Of a stretch of 64,000 nt of DNA, positions 1-8,386 are shown piece after piece. Position 1 is the stretch's first letter; every line of letters begins with the position of its first letter. The notes below the pieces were generated by a model that saw nothing but the letters and a program-made list of their open reading frames with translations, made no database searches and had not been told where the DNA came from. The translations under genes were made by a program, and so were the position numbers. The stretch lies in NCBI RefSeq assembly GCF_016811235.1, contig NZ_JAFBID010000003.1:62001-126000 (forward strand), given 5' to 3'. The DNA comes from Microvirga arabica (GTDB lineage: Bacteria > Pseudomonadota > Alphaproteobacteria > Rhizobiales > Beijerinckiaceae).

Positions 1-22
1 GGGGACGGGTCAGGGCGGTCAT
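1..22 (-). CDS. 5' end of an unidentified gene cut by the window edge
   Basis: An ATG on the minus strand at 22 opens a frame reading MTALTRP before the window ends. It lies downstream of the EAL-domain gene and in the same orientation, with a GAGTGAG stretch upstream as a possible ribosome binding site. Too little is present to identify a family, and this may be only a chance start codon. Confidence 0.25.
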
Positions 23-129
23 GGGGTCTCACTCGCGCATCGTGCGGAAAAGTGGTCCCGGTATTCCGGCCCACACGATGCGCACTTCAAGATGATGAGA
101 CCGGCGGGTAGGCCCTCGCGCTGTCCAAG

Positions 130-1395
130 TCAACCGGCGCGACGCAGACGGGTTGGCGCATCCTCCAGGCCGAAGGGGCGCGGCAGATCCTGCTCGCCGG
201 CGATCTCCGGCTTGACCGGACGCGGCGCCGCGAAGGCGAAGCCCTGCGCGAGCGGGACGCCGAGATCCTCGAGAACCGGCACCATCTCGTCCCGGTCCAC
301 CCGCTCGGCGATCAGCCGGATGCCCTGGCGGCGCAGTGCGGAGGCGAAGTCCCGCACATCGAGCTCCGGTCCCGCATAGCGTCCGTCCTGCTGCTCGGCG
401 GCCCTGATCAGCAGATCGGCCGGCAGCTTCATGAAGCGGACACCCAGCTCCGCAAGCGCCTGCGGGTCGAACCGGAGATCGGCCGCGCGGTCGAGGGAGA
501 ACGGCACGCCGCGCTCCCGCAGGCTCGCCAGCGCATTCTTGAGGTCGGCATCGAGATGGCGCCAGCTGTGCTGGGGCAGCTCCAGGACGATCCTGCCGAG
601 GATGTCGGGCGAGGAATCGAGCAGCCCGGCAAGCGACCACAGGAATCCCGGCTCGACGATGGCGTGGGCCGACAGGTTCACCCCCACGATGGCCTCGCTG
701 CCGCGGGCCACGAGGTGGCGGGCGACGGCCATGGCGCGGATCAGGATCCGCCGGTCGAAATCGGCCGCCCGGCCGGAGCATTCCAAGATAGGCAGGAACT
801 CTGCTGGTGACAGCAGGGTCCCGTCCGCCAGGCGCAGCCGCGCCAGGGCCTCGTAGAAGCGGATCTTGCCCTGCGGCAGCGACACGATGGGCTGCAGATG
901 CAGCTCGATCCGGTCCGCCTCGAAAGCCTGGGTGACGAGCCTGATCCGGCTCGCCTCATCGGGCGAGAGCCTGCGGATGGACGGCAGCAGCGACGGCTCG
1001 GGAAAGTTTTCGGGGTTTCCGGCCGATCCGCTCACAAGCGTCAGGGCAGGCTTGGCGCGCCGCGCCTGTGCAGCCGGCGCGGCGCCCTCCGGCGCCTCCG
1101 CAGCCTTGGCGAGCTCGCGCAGGAGAACTGCCGCGCCCTGCCCGGCAACCCTGGCCGGTTGCGGCGCGGGCGGAGCGTCCGGGAATGCGGGCCGGCTCCC
1201 CGCTTCGGCCTGCCGCCACAGAATGATGAGACCGCCGATCACCATCGTGATGAGTAAGGCGAAGACCAGCATGACAAGGCCCGCTTCCATCGGCACATAG
1301 GCCGAAGCCGACGCTGTCAGAAAGGCTGGCGTGAAGGCGAGCAAAGCCGCCTTCCGACCCTTCAGGGCCGGAATGATTTTCTTGGTAATGACCAT
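130..1395 (-). CDS. Membrane-anchored EAL-domain protein, probably degenerate
   Basis: 421 aa. Two hydrophobic segments (about residues 17-33 and 37-60) are followed by a Pro/Ala-rich linker and an EAL (c-di-GMP phosphodiesterase family) domain at about 155-400. The EAL signature is present in YEALARLR (E182), as are N240 in GVNLSAH, E272 in LELPQ, K323 in MKLP and E364 in LIAERV. The loop that normally reads DDFGTG reads LDRAAD here and the KID motif is KLP. That loop coordinates metal in active enzymes, so the protein may bind c-di-GMP without hydrolysing it, or be a non-catalytic signalling protein; this is inference. No GGDEF domain is present. The start is the first ATG, preceded by a G-rich stretch. 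Confidence 0.85.
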   Translation of the reverse strand: MVITKKIIPALKGRKAALLAFTPAFLTASASAYVPMEAGLVMLVFALLITMVIGGLIILWRQAEAGSRPAFPDAPPAPQPARVAGQGAAVLLRELAKAAEAPEGAAPAAQARRAKPALTLVSGSAGNPENFPEPSLLPSIRRLSPDEASRIRLVTQAFEADRIELHLQPIVSLPQGKIRFYEALARLRLADGTLLSPAEFLPILECSGRAADFDRRILIRAMAVARHLVARGSEAIVGVNLSAHAIVEPGFLWSLAGLLDSSPDILGRIVLELPQHSWRHLDADLKNALASLRERGVPFSLDRAADLRFDPQALAELGVRFMKLPADLLIRAAEQQDGRYAGPELDVRDFASALRRQGIRLIAERVDRDEMVPVLEDLGVPLAQGFAFAAPRPVKPEIAGEQDLPRPFGLEDAPTRLRRAG

Positions 1396-1563
1396 GGGTG
1401 CCCCCGCTCCCCTGGCTCGGGTTCTATGCCCGAATCAGTGTCTTAACCGAATGTGAATCAAGGCGAATCGCGAGGCAAGTTTCGTATTCCCGCAATGGAC
1501 ATTTTTGCGCAACCGCGCGTTGCTCGCTGAAGGAACATGAGACATTTCGGAAAGGGCGTATCG

Positions 1564-1785
1564 ATGGAAGAGCCTCGCAAGGACCTGCTCATGCAGGTTG
1601 AGGGAATGACCTGCCAGGGCTGCGTCAATTCGGTCACCAAGGCGATCCAGCGGCTGGATCCCGGCGCCAAGGTCGAGGTGGACCTGGATCATGGACGCGT
1701 GCATGTGGTCACCACGGCGCAGGCTCTCGAAGTGACCCAGGCGCTGAATGCCGCCGGCTATGAGGCGACCGGCATGACCATGTAG
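1564..1785 (+). CDS. Heavy-metal-associated (HMA) domain protein, CopZ-like
   Basis: 73 aa from the ATG at 1564, chosen because GGAAAGGG sits about 8 bases upstream; an in-frame ATG at 1537 has poorer spacing. The protein is a single ferredoxin-like HMA domain with the metal-binding motif GMTCQGC near the N terminus and the typical ending NAAGYEATGM. Proteins of this type carry Cu(I) or other soft metals in the cytoplasm to P-type ATPases or metalloregulators. No copper ATPase or CueR-like regulator lies next to it, so its partner is not visible here. Confidence 0.9.
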   Translation: MEEPRKDLLMQVEGMTCQGCVNSVTKAIQRLDPGAKVEVDLDHGRVHVVTTAQALEVTQALNAAGYEATGMTM

Positions 1786-1885
1786 CGGAAGGGTTGCGCC
1801 CGGCTCATGGCTTGGCGCAAAGATCCTTTTGCCGCCTCGGGAAACGGCTGCTAGGCTCCCCGCCAGCCATTTCCGGGGATTAGCC

Positions 1886-3235
1886 ATGACCGCCCAGATT
1901 TCCAGAGCCGCCAACGACTCGCTTGCACCCAACGACCTCGAGGCCTGGTGGCTTCCGTTCACGGCAAACCGCTCGTTCAAGCAGCGCCCGAGGATGATCG
2001 CCCGCGCCAAGGGCATGTACTACTACACCCCCGAGGGCCGCGAGGTGATCGACGGCGCCGCCGGGCTCTGGTGCTGCAATGCCGGCCACAACCGGGACGA
2101 GATCACCCAGGCGATCCAGGCCCAAGCCGAGGAGCTCGACTACTCGCCGGCCTTCCAGTTCGGCCATGCGGGCGGCTTTGCGCTGGCCTCCCGCCTCGCC
2201 CAGCTCGCGCCCGGCGACCTCAACCACGTGTTCTTCTGCAACTCGGGCTCCGAGGCCGTGGACACGGCCCTCAAGGTTGCCCTCGCCTATTGGAATGCCA
2301 AGGGCCAGGGCAGCAAGACGCGCCTGATCGGCCGTGAGCGCGGCTATCACGGCGTCGGCTTCGGCGGCATCTCGGTGGGCGGCATCGTCAAGAACCGCCA
2401 GTTCTTCGGCTCGCTGCTCGCCGGCGTCGACCACCTGCCCCACACCTACAACCGCGAGCAGCAGGCCTTCTCCCGCGGCGAGCCAGAATGGGGCGCGCAC
2501 CTGGCCGACGAGCTGGAGCGCATCGTGGCGCTGCACGACGCGTCGACGATCGCCGCCGTGATCGTCGAGCCGATGGCCGGCTCCACCGGCGTGCTGGCAG
2601 CTCCCAAGGGCTATCTCAAGCGCCTGCGCGAGATCTGCGACAAGCACGGCATCCTGCTCATCTTCGACGAGGTCATCACCGGCTTTGGGCGCCTCGGCAC
2701 GGCCTTTGCCGCCGAGCGCTACGGCGTCATCCCGGACATGATCACCTTCGCCAAGGGGGTGAATTCCGGCGCCGTGCCCATGGGCGGCGTGCTGGTGCGC
2801 CAGGGGCTCTACGACACCTTCATGAAGGGTCCGGAGCACATGATCGAGCTGTTCCACGGCTACACCTATTCCGGCCATCCGCTCGCCTGCGCGGCCGCGC
2901 TCGCTGCCCAGGACATCTACCGGGACGAGAAGCTGTTCGAACGGGCAAAGACCCTTGAGCCGGTCTGGGCCGATGCGATCCATGGGCTCAAGAGCCTGCC
3001 GAACGTGCTCGACATCCGCACCATCGGGCTCGTCGGTGCCATCGACCTTGCCTCGCGCCCCGACGCGGTGGGCGCCCGCGCCTTCGAATCCATGGATCGC
3101 GGGTTCCAGGAGCACGGCATCATGATGCGCATCACCGGCGACACCATCGCCCTCTCGCCGCCGCTGATCATCACCGAGGAGCAGATCGGCGAGATCGTCG
3201 ACAAGCTCACCAAGGTGATCAAGGCGGTCGCCTGA
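1886..3235 (+). CDS. Class III aminotransferase, omega-amino acid:pyruvate type
   Basis: 449 aa from ATG 1886, with GGGGAT upstream; an earlier in-frame ATG at 1829 adds an unconserved tail. It is a PLP-dependent fold-type I enzyme. FCNSGSEAVDTALKVA binds the PLP phosphate, the RGYHG segment stacks on the ring, IFDEVITGFGRLG carries the PLP-binding Asp, and the Schiff-base lysine is in ITFAKGVNSGAVPMGG. The N-terminal LEAWWLPFTANRSFK is typical of beta-alanine/omega-amino acid:pyruvate transaminases, which form alanine and a semialdehyde or ketone. Exact substrate (beta-alanine, taurine or another omega-amine) cannot be read from sequence. A hairpin followed by CTTTT overlaps the end of the convergent TetR gene. 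Confidence 0.92.
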   Translation: MTAQISRAANDSLAPNDLEAWWLPFTANRSFKQRPRMIARAKGMYYYTPEGREVIDGAAGLWCCNAGHNRDEITQAIQAQAEELDYSPAFQFGHAGGFALASRLAQLAPGDLNHVFFCNSGSEAVDTALKVALAYWNAKGQGSKTRLIGRERGYHGVGFGGISVGGIVKNRQFFGSLLAGVDHLPHTYNREQQAFSRGEPEWGAHLADELERIVALHDASTIAAVIVEPMAGSTGVLAAPKGYLKRLREICDKHGILLIFDEVITGFGRLGTAFAAERYGVIPDMITFAKGVNSGAVPMGGVLVRQGLYDTFMKGPEHMIELFHGYTYSGHPLACAAALAAQDIYRDEKLFERAKTLEPVWADAIHGLKSLPNVLDIRTIGLVGAIDLASRPDAVGARAFESMDRGFQEHGIMMRITGDTIALSPPLIITEEQIGEIVDKLTKVIKAVA

Positions 3236-3247
3236 AGCTTCCCACCC

Positions 3248-3880
3248 TCAAACCACCTGGACGCCGTCCAGGTGGCTTTTCAACATCTGCCGCAGTTCCG
3301 AATGGATAATGCGCCTTAGGTATTCATCCTCTTGCGAGTTGAGGGCAACGGCTACCTTCATGATCTGGAGGACAACAGCCGCCATGGCCTCCCGGCGCGT
3401 CTCCGGAAAAGGTGGCTGGGCCGAAGCGAGCAGTTCGGCAATCTGGCCCCGCATCGCGGCGCCCGTCCTGCGCTTCTGATCTTTGTCGATATCCCGCCGC
3501 TCCGCGAGCACTCCGAAGGCCGGGCGCACGGTTAGGAAAGCCAGGAGCCCGTCGAAAAGCTTGTCCGCCATCCTGGCGGGACTCTGGCCGGACGCCTCCT
3601 TGCTCAACCCGTCAAGCATCGCCGCCAGGTCTGCGAGATACGCCTCGTGCAAAGCCTTCGCCAAAAGCTCCTTGGTGGGAAAGAACTGATAGAGCGAGCC
3701 GATGGAAGCGCCTGCGCGGGCGGCAATCTCCGTCATCGTGGCCGCCTCATAACCCTTCTCGAAAAAGACCTCAGCTCCCGCATTCAAGAGTGCAGCCACT
3801 CGCTCGCGCCCACGCTTTCGCTGAGGGTTGCGTGGTGCAGGCTCTGAAGTTTCGCTTGCATTTTGTGAGGATGGTCTCAT
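3248..3880 (-). CDS. TetR/AcrR-family transcriptional repressor
   Basis: About 210 aa from ATG 3880; a GTG at 3889 would add three residues. The N-terminal helix-turn-helix (about residues 20-70) includes GYEAATMTEIAARAG and the recognition helix GSLYQFFPTKELLAKA, standard for TetR proteins. The C-terminal ligand domain is not assignable. The gene is divergent from an isochorismatase-fold gene, and the space between them holds two copies of a TGAGG...CTCA dyad, which fits autoregulation plus control of the neighbour. The inducer is unknown. Confidence 0.92.
   Translation of the reverse strand: MRPSSQNASETSEPAPRNPQRKRGRERVAALLNAGAEVFFEKGYEAATMTEIAARAGASIGSLYQFFPTKELLAKALHEAYLADLAAMLDGLSKEASGQSPARMADKLFDGLLAFLTVRPAFGVLAERRDIDKDQKRRTGAAMRGQIAELLASAQPPFPETRREAMAAVVLQIMKVAVALNSQEDEYLRRIIHSELRQMLKSHLDGVQVV
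3253..3280 (+). terminator. Rho-independent terminator of the aminotransferase gene
   Basis: Perfect 10-bp stem CCACCTGGAC / GTCCAGGTGG with a 3-base loop, followed by CTTTT. It lies inside the 3' coding end of the convergent TetR gene. Confidence 0.8.
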
Positions 3881-3909
3881 ATAACTCACTTTTATGAGGA
3901 TTACCTCAT
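3866..3909. promoter_or_regulatory. Two dyad operators for the TetR repressor
   Basis: One dyad, ATGAGG-ATTA-CCTCAT, is perfect at 3894-3909. A second, TGAG-GATGGT-CTCA at 3866-3879, overlaps the TetR start. The two centres are 29 bp apart, close to three helical turns. Location in a divergent TetR intergenic region supports an operator role; binding itself is inferred. Confidence 0.65.
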
Positions 3910-3969
3910 TTAAATAAATTGAGCGTCAAGGGAAGCGCCTGACGCCCCCTCATATATCAGGACTATGCC

Positions 3970-4560
3970 ATGCTGAACGAGCTTGATCCACGCTTCACCG
4001 CCCTTGTCCTGATCGATCTGCAGAACTGGACGCTCGGTATGCCGATTGCCCCTCACCCGGCTTCAGCCGTAGTGGGCAACGCTTCCCGTCTGGCGCGCAG
4101 CCTGAAGGCCTCAGGCGGCACGATCATTGTGACCCGGGCCGACTTCTCTGCGGGCTATGCAGACGCCCTCCGTCAGCCAGTGGACATCCCCCTGCCTCTC
4201 CCTGAAGGCGGCCTGCCCCACGAGGCAGTGGCGTTGTCTCAGGCCTTCGATATCGAGCCCGATGCCGTGATCACCAAGCGCCAGTGGAGCGCCTTCCATG
4301 GCACTGAACTCGACCTGCAGCTTCGGCGCAGGGGCATCTCCACCATGATCCTGGGCGGGGTGATGACCAATTTCGGCGTCGAGTCCACCGCGCGGGACGC
4401 CTGGCAGCACAGCTATTCCGTGATCATTGCGGAGGACGCCTCCTCAAGCATCAACGCCGACATGCACCGTTTCTCGATCGAAAGAATCCTGCCCCGTGTG
4501 GCCCGCGTCCGCGCAACGGCCGACATTCTGTCGAGCCTTGCGGCTCCCGCTACCGCATAA
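3970..4560 (+). CDS. Isochorismatase-fold hydrolase with the nucleophile Cys replaced by Gly
   Basis: 196 aa. It has the cysteine-hydrolase/isochorismatase fold: the acidic residue in VLIDLQN near residue 18, the lysine in ITKRQWSAF, and the core GGVMTNFGVESTARDAW. In amidase-type members the position before VESTAR is the catalytic Cys (NxCVESTAR); here it is Gly. In true isochorismatases such as EntB and PhzD, which hydrolyse a vinyl ether, this position is also not Cys, so an amidase reaction is unlikely. No siderophore or phenazine genes are nearby, so the substrate is unknown. It is probably repressed by the divergent TetR protein. Confidence 0.88.
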   Translation: MLNELDPRFTALVLIDLQNWTLGMPIAPHPASAVVGNASRLARSLKASGGTIIVTRADFSAGYADALRQPVDIPLPLPEGGLPHEAVALSQAFDIEPDAVITKRQWSAFHGTELDLQLRRRGISTMILGGVMTNFGVESTARDAWQHSYSVIIAEDASSSINADMHRFSIERILPRVARVRATADILSSLAAPATA

Positions 4561-4633
4561 GCCTTGCCCCTCCCCGCCGCAGGGAGTAGGACCGCAGCAC
4601 GTTCTTTCCAACAAACGGCTGCCGTAAAATCCC

Positions 4634-6118
4634 ATGTCCAAGGCCGACAAGATCAAGGCCCGCGCCCCGCGCGGCTTTGCCGACCGCACTCCCGCCGATC
4701 TTTCCGCCACCGAGCGCATGCTGGCGGCGATCCGTGAATCCTATGAGCTCTACGGCTTCGAGGGCGTCGAGACGCCCTTCGTCGAGTACACCGACTCGCT
4801 GGGCAAGTTCCTGCCCGACCAGGACAGGCCGAACGAGGGCGTGTTCTCGTTCCAGGACGATGACGAACAGTGGCTGTCGCTTCGCTACGACCTGACCGCG
4901 CCGCTCGCCCGCTACGTGGCCGAGAATTTCGATGCGCTGCCCAAGCCCTATCGCAGCTACCGGGCCGGCTGGGTGTTCCGCAACGAGAAGCCGGGCCCCG
5001 GCCGCTTCCGCCAATTCATGCAGTTCGACGCCGACACGGTGGGCGCCGCCTCCGTCGCGGCGGATGCGGAAATCTGCATGATGGCGGCCGACACCATGGA
5101 GCGGCTCGGCCTGAAGCGCGGCGACTTCATCATCAAGATCAACAACCGCAAGGTTCTCGACGGCGTGCTGGAGGCCATCGGCCTCGGCGGAGACGACAAG
5201 GCCGGCCAGCGCCTCACGGTGCTGCGCGCCATCGACAAGCTCGACCGCCTCGGGCCTGAGGGCGTGAGCCAGCTCCTGGGCGCGGGCCGCAAGGACGAGA
5301 GCGGCGACTTCACGAAGGGTGCTGGCCTTGAGCCGAACGCCATCGAACGCGTGCTCGCCTTCACCGCCGCTAAGGGCCAGGACAATGCGGCGACGGTCGA
5401 GAACCTGCGCAAGGTTGTCGGCTCCTCCACCCGAGGCCTCGAAGGTGCGGACGAACTCGCGGAGATCGCATCACTTGTTGCCTCTTCCGGCTATGAGGAT
5501 CGCGTGACCATCGACCCTTCCGTGGTGCGCGGCCTCGAATACTACACCGGCCCCGTCTACGAGGCGGAGCTGACCTTCCAGGTTCAGGACGAGGACGGGC
5601 GTCCCGTCCGCTTCGGATCGGTGGGCGGCGGTGGGCGCTATGACGGCCTCGTGGGCCGCTTCCGCTCCGAGCCCGTTCCGGCGACGGGCTTCTCCATCGG
5701 CGTCTCGCGCCTGCTCTCGGCCCTGCAGATGGTCAAAAGCCCCATCGTGTCGGGCTCCGAGAAGCCCGGCCCGGTGGTGGTGCTCGTCATGGACCGCGAC
5801 CAGATCGCCGCCTACCAGCGCATGGTCTCGGCCCTGCGGCAGGCCGGGATCCGGGCCGAGCTCTATCTCGGCTCCTCGGGCATGAAGGCCCAGATGAAAT
5901 ACGCCGACCGGCGGGGGAGCCCCTGCGTGATTATTCAGGGCTCCAACGAGCGCGAGCGCGGCGAGGTCGAGATCAAGGACCTGATCGAAGGCGCAAAAGC
6001 GGCCCAGGCCATCGCCTCCAATGAGGAGTGGAAGGCCGCCCGCCCGGCGCAGTTCTCGGTCGCCGAGAGCAAGCTGGTCGAGGCCGTGCGCGAGGTTCTC
6101 GCCCGCCATTTCGGTTAA
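4634..6118 (+). CDS. hisS: Histidyl-tRNA synthetase
   Basis: 494 aa, cytoplasmic class II aminoacyl-tRNA synthetase that charges tRNA-His. Motif 2 is in [21 protein letters not shown], the histidine-binding loop in [13 protein letters not shown], and motif 3 in [13 protein letters not shown]. The C-terminal anticodon-binding domain contains the [18 protein letters not shown] stretch. Length matches alphaproteobacterial HisS. It lies upstream of hisZ-hisG, separated by a small basic protein and a structured intergenic region; HisZ is a paralogue of this enzyme. Confidence 0.97.
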   Translation: MSKADKIKARAPRGFADRTPADLSATERMLAAIRESYELYGFEGVETPFVEYTDSLGKFLPDQDRPNEGVFSFQDDDEQWLSLRYDLTAPLARYVAENFDALPKPYRSYRAGWVFRNEKPGPGRFRQFMQFDADTVGAASVAADAEICMMAADTMERLGLKRGDFIIKINNRKVLDGVLEAIGLGGDDKAGQRLTVLRAIDKLDRLGPEGVSQLLGAGRKDESGDFTKGAGLEPNAIERVLAFTAAKGQDNAATVENLRKVVGSSTRGLEGADELAEIASLVASSGYEDRVTIDPSVVRGLEYYTGPVYEAELTFQVQDEDGRPVRFGSVGGGGRYDGLVGRFRSEPVPATGFSIGVSRLLSALQMVKSPIVSGSEKPGPVVVLVMDRDQIAAYQRMVSALRQAGIRAELYLGSSGMKAQMKYADRRGSPCVIIQGSNERERGEVEIKDLIEGAKAAQAIASNEEWKAARPAQFSVAESKLVEAVREVLARHFG

Positions 6119-6188
6119 CCTTGGCCGTTCGGGAACCCCGATGCTAACCTTCGGGTTGTCTCGGAAGCTTGACCATCAGGAGATGAAT

Positions 6189-6626
6189 ATGGCGAAGGAC
6201 AAGAAGAGCGGCAGTAAAGCGAAGAAGGCCTCTGGCAAGAGCACCGGCACGAAGCTGGCGAAATCGGCCAAGAAGTCGGGCCTCATGGATCTGGTCAATT
6301 CGGAGCTCGGGCGCGAGATCCTGGCAGATGCCCTGATCGCCGCCGCAGGTGCCGCCGCCGCCGCCCTGACCCGCACCCGCACCGCCAAGAAAGCGGGCGC
6401 GGCGGTGGCTGATGCCGGCTCCCAGACCGCCGACCTGACCCAGACGGCCGCCGGCGCCGTCGCTGGTGTCGTTACGGAAGCCGCTCGCCACTTCCTGCCG
6501 CCGAGCCTCGTGGGCGAAGAGAGCGGCAAGGCGGAACCCAAGAAGGTGAAATACGTGAACCGCTCGAGCGGGGACAGCAAGCGCAAGTCAGCAAAGGCCA
6601 AGAGCGATACGGCCGAGAAGCACTGA
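6189..6626 (+). CDS. Lys/Ala-rich hypothetical protein
   Basis: 145 aa from ATG 6189. AGGAG at 6178-6182 gives 6-base spacing to this start; the ATG at 6183 would abut the ribosome site. The N terminus is very basic (KDKKSGSKAKKASGKS), followed by a hydrophobic Ala-rich stretch in the middle and a second Lys/Ser-rich tail. No catalytic motif is visible. The alternating basic and Ala-rich composition recalls nucleoid-associated, histone H1-like proteins, but this is composition only. Overlapping upstream frame inside hisS is a shadow. Confidence 0.7.
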   Translation: MAKDKKSGSKAKKASGKSTGTKLAKSAKKSGLMDLVNSELGREILADALIAAAGAAAAALTRTRTAKKAGAAVADAGSQTADLTQTAAGAVAGVVTEAARHFLPPSLVGEESGKAEPKKVKYVNRSSGDSKRKSAKAKSDTAEKH

Positions 6627-6650
6627 GGTTATCTGCCCCAACATCCTTTA

Positions 6651-6733
6651 TCGTCATGGCCGGGCCCGTCCCGGCCATCCACGTTTTTGAGAGGCTAACG
6701 ACGTGGATGGCCGCAACGAGTGCAGCCATGACG
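6651..6733. repeat. Interspersed palindromic repeat, family B
   Basis: Imperfect inverted repeat whose left arm reads CGTCATGGCCGGG...CCGGCCATCCACG and whose right arm reads CGTGGATGGCC...CCATGACG. Related arms occur at 10123-10153 and 53297-53425. It is a REP/BIME-like element between hisS and hisZ. Confidence 0.75.
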
Positions 6734-6766
6734 CAGTGGAGGCGAGGATGTGTTCCCACTTTGTTC

Positions 6767-6795
6767 TTGACTGTTGCTGCAAGCTCGGCTATAAG
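6767..6795 (+). promoter_or_regulatory. Near-consensus sigma-70 promoter with no downstream ORF
   Basis: TTGACT at 6767-6772 and TATAAG at 6790-6795 are separated by exactly 17 bases. No convincing coding frame follows; four consecutive hairpins do. Expected transcription start is about 6801-6803. Confidence 0.7.
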
Positions 6796-6800
6796 GTTGC

Positions 6801-6975
6801 GTAGATCTGCTCCTGACGAGGGGCGCGCTCGCGAGGCGTCGCAGTGTGGGAGCAGACACGGTCCTGTAGTGCAGCCTCGCAAGCAGCACCGACAGGAGGC
6901 CCAGGCTGTGGGCCGGTGGTCGGAATCGGTCTCAGGCCCCCGTCGAGCAGACGGGCAACGCCTGAGGCGGTCACC
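6801..6975 (+). ncRNA. Candidate structured small RNA
   Basis: Downstream of the strong promoter lie four stems: TCTGCTCC/GGAGCAGA (6806-6813 with 6849-6856), TCCTGT/ACAGGA (6862-6867 with 6892-6897), GGCCCA/TGGGCC (6898-6903 with 6909-6914), and CTCAGGC/GCCTGAG (6931-6937 with 6960-6966) enclosing CCCGTC/GACGGG. All stems are perfect. I could not match it to RNase P RNA, tmRNA, SRP RNA or a 6S RNA I recognise. The 3' end is not fixed; further hairpins follow up to 7120. The rest of 6627-7291 shows no convincing gene. Confidence 0.5.
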
Positions 6976-7291
6976 GGGCTGGTCTCGCTTGAACGCCTAA
7001 AGAAGCCGCGCGCGAAAGAGCAGTTCGGCTCTTCCACTTTCACCACACCACATCGAGCCGGGCTGCCCGTCGCGCCACCCTCGATCAACCTTTAGGCTTG
7101 AGGCTACACAGCCTCAGGCCCGAAGGTGCTGGCTCTGTGACAAGTCGCTTGCTGGCAGCTCCGCCTCAGCGGCAAGGCGCTTATCAAGCATGCCCGCTAC
7201 GGACCCCGTTCACCCTTCCTGCCAAAAACAATCGCCATCGTGCCCCGGCATTGCTAGAGAGCATGCCAGCATAAGGGATTGAGCCAGGCCA

Positions 7292-8386
7292 GTGACGGAG
7301 ACGGATGCCATTGTTGCGCTGATCGCGCTGTTTGAGCGCGAGGGCTATGCGCGTGTCGAGCCGCCGGTGCTGCAGCCGGCGGACGTGTTCATCGACCTGT
7401 CGGGCGAGGACATCCGGCGGCGCATGTTCGTGACGCAGAATGCTGACGGCACGGAGCTGTGCCTCAGGCCCGAATACACCATTCCCGTCTGCCTCCAGCA
7501 TCTTGCCCAGCGCGGCGCCGAGCCCCTGGGCTATTCCTATGGCGGCCCGGTCTTCCGGATGCGTACGGGGGAAAGCGGCGAGTTCCTGCAGGCGGGCCTG
7601 GAATCCATCGGCCGGACCGACGTGTCGGCGGTCGATGCGGAAATCCTGGGCCTCGCCCTCGAAGGCTTGGCCCGGCTCGGCGGTCCCGCCCCTGTCGTGA
7701 AGCTCGGCGACATGGGTCTTCTCCACGCCCTGATCGACGCGCTGGGCGTGGCACCGGCCGCCAAGCGGCGGGTGATACGCGCCATCGTGTCGGGCCAGGG
7801 GCTGGCGAGCCTCGCCGAGCCCGAGGGTCCGGCCGCCCAGGAGCATGCGGGCCTTCTCGCCGCCATCGAGGGGCAGGCGCCCCAGGCGGCCAAGGCCTTC
7901 GTGGAGGACATCCTGTCGATTGCGGGCATCGCCCGGGTCGGCGGGCGCAGCGCTGGCGAGATCGCCGAGCGCTTCCTGGCCCGTGCCGCCAACCGCACCG
8001 GCTTGGCGGACGAGGCCCGGCAGGTGCTGGAGCGCTATCTTGCCATCGCAGGCGACCCCGATCAGGCAGCCCATGCGGTTCGGGCGCTCGCCAGGGATGC
8101 GGGCCTCGATATCGGCCCGGCCCTGACCCTGTTCGAGGAGCGCACCGGCTTCATGGCCGCCCGCGGCCTCGACGTTCGCAGCTTCTCGTTTGCCGCCACC
8201 TTTGCGCGCAATCTCGACTACTACACGGGCTTCATCTTCGAGGTGCAGGACACGCGCCGCAGCGATGGAAAACCCGTCGTCGGCGGCGGGCGCTATGACC
8301 GTCTGCTGGAGCACCTGGGCGCCGAGGCCCCGATCCCGGCGGTCGGCTGCTCCTTCTGGCTCGACCGCATCGTGGGGAGGCCCTGA
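7292..8386 (+). CDS. hisZ: ATP phosphoribosyltransferase regulatory subunit
   Basis: 364 aa from GTG 7292. It is a catalytically inactive HisS paralogue that assembles with HisG to form the first enzyme of histidine biosynthesis and mediates feedback inhibition by histidine. Class II synthetase-like features remain: LRPEYTIPVC, SYGGPVFRMRTGESGEFLQAG, NLDYYTGFIFEVQ and VVGGGRYDRLLEHLG. The C-terminal anticodon-binding domain of HisS is absent, as expected. The stop overlaps the hisG start (TGATG), implying translational coupling and fixed stoichiometry. Confidence 0.95.
   Translation: MTETDAIVALIALFEREGYARVEPPVLQPADVFIDLSGEDIRRRMFVTQNADGTELCLRPEYTIPVCLQHLAQRGAEPLGYSYGGPVFRMRTGESGEFLQAGLESIGRTDVSAVDAEILGLALEGLARLGGPAPVVKLGDMGLLHALIDALGVAPAAKRRVIRAIVSGQGLASLAEPEGPAAQEHAGLLAAIEGQAPQAAKAFVEDILSIAGIARVGGRSAGEIAERFLARAANRTGLADEARQVLERYLAIAGDPDQAAHAVRALARDAGLDIGPALTLFEERTGFMAARGLDVRSFSFAATFARNLDYYTGFIFEVQDTRRSDGKPVVGGGRYDRLLEHLGAEAPIPAVGCSFWLDRIVGRP

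Noticed and set aside
29..781. 250-codon frame opposite the EAL gene
   Set aside because: Arg/Pro/Gly-rich shadow of a GC-rich coding region without any domain.
6801..6975. RNase P RNA, tmRNA, SRP RNA or 6S RNA at the orphan promoter
   Set aside because: None of the characteristic conserved segments that I know of (for example GAGGAAAGTCC of RNase P, or a tmRNA tag frame) are present; left as an unnamed candidate.
6656..7000. 114-codon frame in the hisS-hisZ gap
   Set aside because: Spans a family B repeat and the hairpin-rich stretch, low-complexity Arg-rich product, no ribosome site.
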